Of a DNA stretch of 12,253 nt, positions 1-4,495 are shown piece after piece. The translations under genes were made by a program, and so were the position numbers. The stretch comes from Bacillus massilioanorexius (GTDB taxonomy: Bacteria > Bacillota > Bacilli > Bacillales > DSM-1321). Every line of letters starts with the position of its first letter. Within the stretch, counting starts at the first letter, position 1. The notes beneath the pieces are model-generated. The model searched no databases and had not been told where the DNA came from. It saw only the letters and a program-made list of their open reading frames with translations. Where the stretch lies: assembly GCF_902374955.1 (NCBI RefSeq), contig NZ_CABKRX010000046.1, positions 1 to 12,253 of the forward strand, given 5' to 3'.

Positions 1-187
1 ATAAGAACTATCCGGTATTAGCCCCGGTTTCCCGGAGTTATCCCAGTCTTATAGGCAGGTTGCCCACGTGTTACTCACCCGTCCGCCGCTAACTTCGGAG
101 AGTAAGCTCTCCTCCATTCGCTCGACTTGCATGTATTAGGCACGCCGCCAGCGTTCGTCCTGAGCCAGGATCAAACTCTCCAAAAAG
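1..187 (-). rRNA. rrs: 16S ribosomal RNA, 5' end (partial)
   Basis: Read on the minus strand, this is the start of a 16S rRNA. The universal 27F site (AGAGTTTGATCCTGGCTCAG) lies just inside the 5' end, followed by the conserved GAACGCTGGCGGCGTGCC block and GCGGACGGGTGAGTAACACGT. The gene runs off the left edge of the window, so only about the first 187 nt are present. The mature 5' end is placed about 6 nt upstream of the GGAGAG motif by analogy with Bacillus 16S. The V1 hairpin (GGAGAGCTTACTCTCC) and the flanking bases are of Bacillaceae type; I cannot name the species. Confidence 0.97.
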
Positions 188-270
188 TGTTTGACTTGCT
201 CATAAAATAGTTTGTTTCAATCAAGTTGAAACTTCATTTAGAATTAACGTTGACGTGTTGTCTTGTTTAG

Positions 271-283
271 TTTTCAAAGAACA
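271..283 (-). promoter_or_regulatory. rrn leader boxA antitermination element
   Basis: The minus strand reads TGTTCTTTGAAAA, which matches the boxA of Bacillus rRNA leaders. boxA RNA is bound by the NusB/NusE complex and lets RNA polymerase read through the rRNA operon. It lies about 85 nt upstream of the 16S 5' end and downstream of both promoters, as expected. Confidence 0.8.
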
Positions 284-304
284 TTTGTTCGAAACAGCTT
301 TTTA

Positions 305-334
305 ATACTAACATTTCAGTCTGTTTCTTGTCAA
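305..334 (-). promoter_or_regulatory. rrn promoter, proximal (P2-like)
   Basis: On the minus strand a perfect -35 TTGACA (329-334) is followed by an 18-nt spacer and TAGTAT (305-310); a 17-nt reading gives TTAGTA. It lies upstream of boxA and fires towards the 16S gene. Confidence 0.7.
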
Positions 335-382
335 TACTTTTTCCGAAAAAGTTTTTAACCTTCTCTTAAAAGCGACTTTTTT

Positions 383-411
383 AATATAACATTCACACAT
401 CATACTGTCAA
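383..411 (-). promoter_or_regulatory. rrn promoter, distal (P1-like)
   Basis: On the minus strand TTGACA (406-411), a 17-nt spacer and TATATT (383-388) form a near-consensus sigma-A promoter 77 bp upstream of the proximal one. Tandem promoters are usual for Bacillus rRNA operons. Confidence 0.8.
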
Positions 412-419
412 TGTTTTTG

Positions 420-740
420 TGAAAAACTTTTTTAAAAGATGATGTTTTCGCCGCCATCTCTTAGCGACAAGATATAATTTATCATGTATATAATAATTGC
501 GCAATAGTTTTTTTAAACTTTTTCACAAAAATACTTAAAAAGCTTAAATAGCCCTATTTATGCTATAGCTTTCATACTCTCTCTATTAATCCTCCTATAT
601 CGTTTTAGTTATTAACATAAAAGTAAACCCGATTGAATATATTATTAATTACAATGAAAATTTCAAAAAATTCTCTATTTCTTTTTCCATCTATATATGT
701 AATTACAAAGTTATAATTATATGTAAATGGGTATATGAGT
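420..740. other. AT-rich intergenic region between divergent rrn and mgtC-like gene
   Basis: About 320 bp without a credible gene. It holds the upstream flank of the rrn promoters and presumably the promoter of the MgtC-like gene. A TATAAT is visible on the plus strand at 712-717, but no good -35 stands 17 nt before it. A weak third rrn-type candidate (TTGCGC at 499-504, TAAATT at 476-481, minus strand) is too poor to call. Confidence 0.5.
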
Positions 741-759
741 TGAAAAAGGAGATGGTACG

Positions 760-1472
760 ATGGATTCCTTATGGACTGTTTCATTTTTACATACAAGATT
801 GGATGTTTTACTAAAGCTCGGTATTACAGCCGTACTTGGTTTAATTATTGGGCTTGAAAGAGAAATGAAAAAAAAACCAGTAGGTCTTAAAACTAGCCTT
901 GTTATTTCAATTGTAAGCTGCTTGCTCACGATTGTATCAATAGAAGCTACCTACACCTTTCCAGGAAGCGATGATGTAAATATAACGATGGATCCTCTTC
1001 GTCTCCCAGCACAAATCATCTCAGGAATTGGCTTTCTCGGTGCAGGAGTCATATTGCGCAGAGAAAATGATAGCATTACTGGTTTAACAACCGCCGCACT
1101 CATTTGGGGTGCAGCTGGTATCGGCGTAGCTGTAGGAGCTGGATTTTTTATCGAAGCCTTCGTAGGAGTCATACTTTTAATCATAAGCGTAGAACTAATA
1201 CCACTCGTAATGAGTTTTATTGGTCCTAAGCAATTACGTCAAAAGGAATTGCCTCTTCAACTAATGATATCCAATAAGAAGGATATTAGTGATGTTATAG
1301 AAAAAATAAAAAAGAAGGAATTAGTATAAAAAGTATTAGAATAAAAGATCTAGAAACTACACAACTCGTACAACTCGCCATCACTGTCCATTACCAGAGA
1401 AAAACCGTGGATGTGTATACTGTAGTATCTGCTATCGAAGGCATAACATCCGTAGAAATCGGACATGTGTGA
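760..1472 (+). pseudogene. MgtC/SapB-family membrane protein, frameshifted near the 3' end
   Basis: The first 189 codons (760-1329) encode an intact MgtC/SapB (YhiD) membrane domain. Helices run from about residue 15 to 150, with GLERE (31-35) followed by PVGLKT, RLPAQIISGIGFLGAGVIL (81-99) and a Gly-rich GLTTAALIWGAAGIG segment. The frame then hits TAA at 1327-1329. The -1 frame from 1326 continues directly as IKSIRIKDLETTQLVQ and on to a TGA at 1470-1472, adding about 48 residues that complete the ACT-like cytoplasmic tail begun near residue 163. Joined, the protein would be about 237 aa, the normal family length. A strong AAGGAG precedes the ATG. MgtC proteins act in Mg2+-limited survival and membrane ATPase control, whereas other SapB-type members are uncharacterised. 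The break is either a one-base loss or a recoding site (see findings). The membrane domain alone could still be made. Confidence 0.85.
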
Positions 1473-1510
1473 AACAAACATTTAGATTATCATTCATTTA
1501 CAGAAAATTA

Positions 1511-1539
1511 TTGACTTTTATTTGTTTTATCTATAAAAA
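1511..1539 (+). promoter_or_regulatory. promoter of tRNA-Ala gene
   Basis: TTGACT at 1511-1516 is followed by an AT-rich -10 region. Possible hexamers are TATAAA at 1532-1537 (15-nt spacer) or TAAAAA at 1534-1539 (17-nt spacer). It lies about 25-30 nt upstream of the tRNA, as expected for a tRNA gene with its own promoter. Confidence 0.55.
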
Positions 1540-1562
1540 TAATAAGTAAGGGAACATCTCTT

Positions 1563-1635
1563 GGGGCATTGGCGCAGCTGGGAGCGCGCAACACTGGCAG
1601 TGTTGAGGTCAGGGGTTCGATCCCCCTATGCTCCA
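1563..1635 (+). tRNA. tRNA-Ala (anticodon GGC)
   Basis: A full cloverleaf can be folded. Acceptor GGGGCAT (1563-1569) pairs with ATGCTCC (1628-1634), including a G3.U70 wobble (1565.1632), the classical alanine identity element. The D stem is GCGC/GCGC. The anticodon stem CAACA/TGTTG encloses loop CTGGCAG with anticodon GGC at 1596-1598. The T arm is AGGGG-TTCGATC-CCCCT. The discriminator is A1635. The 3' CCA is not encoded (the next bases are TAC), so it must be added by CCA nucleotidyltransferase. The gene stands alone with its own promoter and terminator, outside any tRNA cluster. Confidence 0.96.
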
Positions 1636-1639
1636 TACA

Positions 1640-1668
1640 AAAAAACTCTTGTTTAGCAAGGGTTTTTT
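1640..1668 (+). terminator. intrinsic terminator after tRNA-Ala
   Basis: AAAAAACTCTTG (about 1640-1651) pairs with CAAGGGTTTTTT (1657-1668) through one G.U, with a 5-nt loop and a T run. It closes the single-tRNA transcription unit. Confidence 0.85.
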
Positions 1669-1778
1669 ATTGTTTATACTATAAAATTTATTAATAACGT
1701 CAAGATGACCCCTATACAATCCAGAGATCATCTTCTTTACAAGGAGTACACTTCAATTATTAATGCTCTTTTTATTAT

Positions 1779-2285
1779 CTATTGCAAGTTTATTTCGCCT
1801 TTTTCAGTTCCAAACATTCCAGTTTGCACTTGTAATACAAAACCACTTTCATTTTGTGGAACTTCAAAAGTTACACTACCAGTTTGTGAAAGTCCTGGAT
1901 TAATTCCTTCATAATAAAAAAACCCAGAGTCAGCAGTTATTATTCTAGACGGAGAATATTTTATCTTATCTTTATGCAATTCAAAAAATGACGTATCTGT
2001 AGTTATTGACTCTTGCCCAGCATTCCTAATTGTTATATTAACTAAATAAAATATTGCCCCATCATTATTTGGTTTGTACGATATAAATTGACCATCATTA
2101 ATTTCTGTAGTAGTTGATACTTCATTTACTTTAAATATCACATCCCTAACTCTTAATTCATCGCCAATATTAGCTTTTTTTCTCATAAAAAATGACAAAA
2201 GGTATGGAGAAAAATCCTCTCTATACCTTTTATGGAGTATCAGAAACCTTTGATTGTCTTTATTACTCAATTTACTTGAATACAT
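1779..2285 (-). CDS. DUF4352 domain protein, probably missing its original 5' end
   Basis: The frame is open for 168 codons. From about residue 38 (ANIGDELRVRDVIFKVNEV) to the end it is a telokin-like DUF4352 beta-sandwich domain. Such domains normally follow a lipoprotein or other signal peptide and a linker, and are thought to be displayed outside the cell. Here residues 1-33 are hydrophilic, with no signal peptide or lipobox, and the DNA encoding them contains a terminator hairpin (2187-2227). The first ATG (2285) has a purine-rich GAGG only 3-4 nt away and overlaps the end of the upstream 69-aa gene. The next ATG (2186, MRKKANIG) sits just after the terminator's T run and has no ribosome binding site. 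I infer that the secretion signal and promoter were lost when the gene was fused behind another unit. The domain is clear; whether it is expressed is doubtful. Confidence 0.6.
   Translation of the reverse strand: MYSSKLSNKDNQRFLILHKRYREDFSPYLLSFFMRKKANIGDELRVRDVIFKVNEVSTTTEINDGQFISYKPNNDGAIFYLVNITIRNAGQESITTDTSFFELHKDKIKYSPSRIITADSGFFYYEGINPGLSQTGSVTFEVPQNESGFVLQVQTGMFGTEKGEINLQ
2187..2227 (-). terminator. intrinsic terminator of the WYL/69-aa unit, inside the DUF4352 frame
   Basis: On the minus strand GGTATAGAGA pairs with TCTCCATACC (2218-2227 with 2201-2210, one mismatch) around a 7-nt loop, followed by TTTT and then TTTTTT. It lies about 40 nt after the stop of the 69-aa gene and inside the open frame of the DUF4352 ORF. 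A short T run on the other side means it might also work on the plus strand. Confidence 0.65.
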
Positions 2286-2476
2286 TTTCCTCTTTTCACT
2301 AACTCTATAAAAAGACTATCTCTCTCTTTTTCAGATAGCTCACTCACAATCATTTTTCTCTCTTCATCGTTTAACAATGGAACTCCACCCAATTTCTTTG
2401 TTCCTATGTTCTCTGATTGTCTTTGTATAATACTAGACTGTTCCTGACGTTCCACTGCTCTAAGGTCATTACTCAT
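2267..2476 (-). CDS. small hypothetical protein, 69 aa, second gene of the WYL unit
   Basis: I do not recognise this protein. It is soluble, charged and probably mostly helical: a Gln/Glu-rich N-terminus (residues 8-22), then GGVPLLNDEERKMIVSELSE and EKERDSLFIELVKRGK. There is no signal peptide or membrane segment. Its ATG (2474-2476) is only 3 nt beyond the TAG stop of the WYL gene, so the two are almost certainly cotranscribed and translationally coupled; the ribosome binding site inside the upstream gene is weak (AGAGAAG). The unit ends at the terminator at 2187-2227. It would share the LexA-like control of the upstream gene. The function is unknown, and a role linked to its WYL partner is inference only. 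Confidence 0.6.
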   Translation of the reverse strand: MSNDLRAVERQEQSSIIQRQSENIGTKKLGGVPLLNDEERKMIVSELSEKERDSLFIELVKRGKCIQVN

Positions 2477-2479
2477 TCA

Positions 2480-2692
2480 CTAAGCACTTCTCTTTCCGAT
2501 ACGTCCACATGAAAGAATACTATCTATCTTAAAAATCCGCTCAGCTTTTCGAAAATGACAATACGCTCTTATACATGTTTTAGAAATCGACTTTACTGTT
2601 ACAATCCGTTGAGTCACTTCATTAGCCTTCGATATATAAAAAATCATAATTGGAGCTCTAGTCTCTTTTGATTTTTTAAGTAAACTGTTCAT
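2480..2692 (-). CDS. stand-alone WYL-like domain mini-protein (70 aa)
   Basis: The 70-residue product is little more than one Sm-like WYL-type module. An N-terminal strand region (APIMIFYISKANEVTQRIVTVKSI) leads to IRAYCHFRKAERIFKIDSI (about residues 41-59), matching the usual WYL ending of the form aYCh.R...R.Frld.I. WYL domains sense ligands or nucleic acids in regulators such as PafBC and BrxR/CapW. Here the usual helix-turn-helix DNA-binding part is absent. The start at 2692 is chosen because AAAGGAGG lies 6-8 nt upstream; an earlier in-frame ATG at 2743 overlaps the -35 box of the gene's own promoter and has no such site. A promoter with a LexA-like box precedes the gene. It is followed at once by the 69-aa gene. 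The assignment to WYL is by motif, not by search. Confidence 0.65.
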   Translation of the reverse strand: MNSLLKKSKETRAPIMIFYISKANEVTQRIVTVKSISKTCIRAYCHFRKAERIFKIDSILSCGRIGKRSA

Positions 2693-2713
2693 GATGAACC
2701 TCCTTTTTTTATC

Positions 2714-2743
2714 ATTATATAAGAACTTATGTTCTGAAATCAA
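2714..2743 (-). promoter_or_regulatory. promoter of the WYL unit
   Basis: On the minus strand TTGATT (2738-2743), an 18-nt spacer and a perfect TATAAT (2714-2719) lie about 20 nt upstream of the ribosome binding site. The spacer contains the LexA-like box at 2722-2735. Confidence 0.7.
2722..2735. promoter_or_regulatory. LexA (DinR)-like operator 1
   Basis: AGAACTTATGTTCT has the core GAAC-N4-GTTC of the Bacillus LexA box (consensus CGAAC-N4-GTTCG), with both outer bases replaced in a symmetrical way (A...T). It fills the spacer of the WYL promoter, where a bound repressor would block RNA polymerase. Confidence 0.65.
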
Positions 2744-2745
2744 CT

Positions 2746-2774
2746 TTATAATAGAACGTATATTCGTATATAAT
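2746..2774 (+). promoter_or_regulatory. promoter of the 119-aa gene
   Basis: A perfect TATAAT at 2769-2774 stands 35 nt before the start codon. The -35 at 17 nt spacing is poor (TTATAA, 2746-2751). The spacer holds the second LexA-like box. Confidence 0.5.
2753..2766. promoter_or_regulatory. LexA (DinR)-like operator 2
   Basis: AGAACGTATATTCG matches the GAAC-N4-GTTC core with one change (ATTC in the right half) and keeps the outer G on that side. It lies in the spacer of the plus-strand promoter, 31 bp centre-to-centre from operator 1, about three helical turns. Confidence 0.5.
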
Positions 2775-2808
2775 ACAATTATATACTATAACAAAGAAGG
2801 TTATTCAT

Positions 2809-3168
2809 ATGACACGTATAAATGACAAAGATCGAGATATTATCGAAAACGAGATCTATTTACCTATGCTCATCATAATTTTAGAAAGAGATAAAAAAGT
2901 TATCGAACAAAGTCCTTTTAAGCTAAAAAATCCATACCTAGAGTTAGTAGAAAATACGATCAGTTCGGTAAATAAAGATTTGAAAGCAACAAGAAATTAT
3001 TTAAGAAATAACAATATTAAAGTGTATAAAAGAAAAAGCGACGAAATGTTTACGCAGTATTCCTTTTCTTATAAAGGTCATCAAGAAAATCATAATTACT
3101 TCAATCCAAGATTAAAGAACAGATGTGAAGAATTACTTCAATACTACTTCAATAAAGCACTCTTGTAA
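2809..3168 (+). CDS. small protein of 119 aa, YhjD-type (uncharacterised)
   Basis: A soluble, basic protein with no signal peptide. It opens with MTRINDKDRDIIENEIYLPM, then a helical middle (LELVENTISSVNKDLKATRNYLRN, about residues 44-67), then an aromatic/His-rich tail (YSFSYKGHQENHNYFNPRLKNRCEELLQYYF). As far as I recall, Bacillus YhjD-type proteins share this length, the MTRI start and the NYFNPR-like tail; I could not check this, and no biochemical role is known to me. The ATG has AAGAAGG upstream (about 2794-2800). The gene is divergent from the WYL unit, with LexA-like boxes in both promoters, so DNA-damage induction is the most specific prediction I can make. No strong plus-strand terminator follows, although the hairpin at 3201-3235 could serve. 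Confidence 0.7.
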   Translation: MTRINDKDRDIIENEIYLPMLIIILERDKKVIEQSPFKLKNPYLELVENTISSVNKDLKATRNYLRNNNIKVYKRKSDEMFTQYSFSYKGHQENHNYFNPRLKNRCEELLQYYFNKALL

Positions 3169-3195
3169 CAGGAAATATTCAAAAATCTTTAACCT

Positions 3196-3235
3196 AAAAA
3201 ATAGCCAGTTCGGTAGTTTACCGACAACTGGCTAT
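3196..3235 (-). terminator. intrinsic terminator, minus strand (possibly bidirectional)
   Basis: ATAGCCAGTT (3201-3210) pairs with AACTGGCTAT (3226-3235), and an inner CGGTA/TACCG stem extends the hairpin. On the minus strand it is followed by TTTTTT (3196-3201), so it ends transcription coming from the GH1 remnant. On the plus strand it follows the 119-aa gene but lacks a T run. Confidence 0.75.
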
Positions 3236-3291
3236 CGCACACGATGGTTTCTTACTTTCCTAAAGTCATAAATAAATCGCAAGTTACTTCC

Positions 3292-3590
3292 CTATAAATC
3301 TTTTCCATTTGATACAATAACCTGCTTATACTTTTCATTTCTGCAGTAGATGCACTAACAAGATCGATAGGTCCCTACGTTGTGTAGCCAATCAAGTCAA
3401 CACCGTCTGCAATAGCTTCTTTCATTTCTTTAATATGCTCACGGAAATAATTAATATGATATCCATCATTTACTGTATCATTTTCCAAAACATCTACAGC
3501 CCCAAAGCCATTCTCACCAATGCTTTTACACAATGTTCTATAAAAGGACTTCATAGAAGCTAGATGTGTTTTATATAACACGGCTGATCA
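3292..3590 (-). pseudogene. decayed C-terminal remnant of a GH1 6-phospho-beta-glucosidase
   Basis: On the minus strand the frame ending at 3375 reads ENGFGAVDVLEN, then YHINYFREHIKEMKEAI and DGVDLIGYTT. This is the C-terminal part of glycoside hydrolase family 1 phospho-beta-glucosidases (BglA/AscB type), including the ENG motif that holds the catalytic nucleophile Glu. The next codon, normally Trp in GYTTWGCIDLVS, is TAG (3375-3377). The same frame then goes on with IDLVSASTAEMK, after which about 20-25 codons are missing. A shifted frame ends with YKQVIVSNGKDL and a stop at 3292-3294, like the true enzyme C-terminus. The N-terminal 350 or so residues are gone. Intact relatives split phospho-sugars imported by PTS permeases; this copy cannot work. 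A good promoter and a terminator still bracket it. Confidence 0.8.
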
Positions 3591-3605
3591 TCATTCTATA
3601 ATGAG

Positions 3606-3634
3606 ATTATACAGAAACCTAACAAAAGGTCTAA
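3606..3634 (-). promoter_or_regulatory. sigma-A promoter reading into the GH1 remnant
   Basis: On the minus strand TTAGAC (3629-3634), a 17-nt spacer and a perfect TATAAT (3606-3611). A transcript from here would run about 400 nt through the remnant to the terminator at 3196-3235. Confidence 0.6.
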
Positions 3635-3720
3635 ATATGTTGTAAATATGTTCAATTCACACCGATTTTGAAGGAAATATAAAGGATTTATGAGAACTTC
3701 TTTACATGTTAGTGATTCGA

Positions 3721-3749
3721 TTGAAAGGGGACACATTGTAAAATATACT
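3721..3749 (+). promoter_or_regulatory. promoter of the 68-aa orphan gene
   Basis: TTGAAA (3721-3726), a 17-nt spacer and TATACT (3744-3749) form a near-consensus sigma-A promoter. Transcription would start about 3756, which excludes longer upstream start codons for the gene at 3783. Confidence 0.7.
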
Positions 3750-3782
3750 ACTTTTAAATCAGTCCTATTGGAGGTTCTTGCA

Positions 3783-3989
3783 ATGAAAAAATTAAAAACT
3801 GAAGTATTCAATTATTATAATAAAACTAATACATATCCTAGCAGGATTAAACTTAACACAGATTATCTACTAAGACTAAAAGAAGCTGGACATGTCAATA
3901 TATCTGCTGTCGATCCATCTAAAAGAGTAATTTTAGGAATGGAAATCATACAAGACAATCAAGTAGCAGATTACGAATTTTGTTCATGA
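3783..3989 (+). CDS. hypothetical protein, 68 aa
   Basis: I do not recognise this protein. It is small and soluble: a basic N-terminus (MKKLKTEVFNYYNKTNTYPS), a helix around LNTDYLLRLKEAGHV and a C-terminal strand region ILGMEIIQDNQVADYEF. The layout is loosely like small phage or plasmid proteins whose ending pairs a short strand with an acidic tail, but that is only an impression. The start at 3783 is chosen because GGAGG (3770-3774) lies 8 nt upstream. An in-frame ATG at 3690 would lie upstream of the promoter and has no ribosome binding site. The gene has its own promoter and terminator and is thus a one-gene unit next to the GH1 remnant. Confidence 0.6.
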   Translation: MKKLKTEVFNYYNKTNTYPSRIKLNTDYLLRLKEAGHVNISAVDPSKRVILGMEIIQDNQVADYEFCS

Positions 3990-4010
3990 ACATCATACTG
4001 AAACAATACT

Positions 4011-4048
4011 AAAACCCCGCTTGTTTACTTGGATACAAAGCGGGGTTT
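4011..4048 (+). terminator. intrinsic terminator after the 68-aa gene
   Basis: AAACCCCGCTTGT pairs with ACAAAGCGGGGTTT around a 10-nt loop, a GC-rich stem with A and T arms. It lies about 20 nt after the stop codon. The A/T symmetry means it may work in both directions and so also end the minus-strand transcript of the 45-aa gene. Confidence 0.8.
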
Positions 4049-4092
4049 CTATTTGACTTCGGCTTGAGGTTCCAAAGGTCATCACTTCCTTT

Positions 4093-4230
4093 TTATTTTA
4101 TTTTCATACTATATGCCACTAATTGTTCTTCAGTTAAGTATTTTATAAAATAGTGAAAATTCACCGACTCCATCCCATAACTTTCGCATGTAGCTGTATA
4201 ACACTCATAAGCCATTTTATACATTTCCAT
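4093..4230 (-). CDS. very small hypothetical protein, 45 aa, two Cys and six Tyr
   Basis: The product is soluble and compact, starting MEMYKMAYECYTATCESYGM and ending with FHYFIKYLTEEQLVAYSMKIK, probably two helices. I know no family for it. The ATG at 4230 is chosen because AGGAG lies 8 nt upstream. An ATG two codons earlier (4236) has only 2 nt of spacing, and the still longer reading from 4317 starts upstream of the -35 box. A near-perfect sigma-A promoter drives it. The combination of strong promoter, good ribosome binding site and terminator behind it argues that this short frame is real. Confidence 0.6.
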   Translation of the reverse strand: MEMYKMAYECYTATCESYGMESVNFHYFIKYLTEEQLVAYSMKIK

Positions 4231-4275
4231 TTTCATCTCTCCTCTGTTATATAACAAATATAATTTATTAAAAAT

Positions 4276-4304
4276 AATATATAACAGATTACTGCTACTG
4301 TCAA
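4276..4304 (-). promoter_or_regulatory. strong sigma-A promoter of the 45-aa gene
   Basis: On the minus strand a perfect TTGACA (4299-4304), a 17-nt spacer and TATATT (4276-4281). The leader after it contains a TATA-rich inverted repeat (TTATAT...ATATAA around 4247-4264) just before the ribosome binding site. Confidence 0.8.
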
Positions 4305-4375
4305 CAACAAAATACATATTATTTAAATTATCAGAAAAATACCTTATTTTCTTAATAGCATCATGAACTACACAT

Positions 4376-4430
4376 AAAAAAAGGCTGTCCCATAAGGTGA
4401 TTTTTCAATCACTTTTTAGGACACCCCTAG
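4376..4430 (-). terminator. intrinsic terminator of the efeUOB operon
   Basis: On the minus strand a long two-part hairpin is followed by TTTTTTT (4376-4382). The inner stem GTGATT/AATCAC and an outer TGTCC/GGACA stem are separated by A/T-rich internal loops. It lies about 65 nt after the efeB stop. Confidence 0.8.
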
Positions 4431-4495
4431 GCTTTGTTTTTACTTCTTATGCGTAAAAATCCATTTGAAATAATAAGAATGACTTCTTGTGTCTT

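Noticed and set aside
605..796. 63-codon minus-strand open frame upstream of the rrn promoters
   Set aside because: Low-complexity AT-rich translation (Tyr/Asn/Phe/Ile), no ribosome binding site, and it overlaps the start of the MgtC-like gene on the other strand.
951..1184. Minus-strand frame opposite the MgtC-like gene
   Set aside because: Shadow of a real coding sequence; no start signals or recognisable protein.
3690..3782. Upstream extension of the 68-aa gene to an earlier ATG
   Set aside because: It would place the start before the promoter at 3721-3749, and no ribosome binding site precedes it.
4376..4430. Inverted repeat with GTCC/GGAC ends, considered as an insertion sequence terminus
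   Set aside because: No transposase or partner end nearby, no target duplication seen, and its place after efeB with a T run is fully explained by a terminator.
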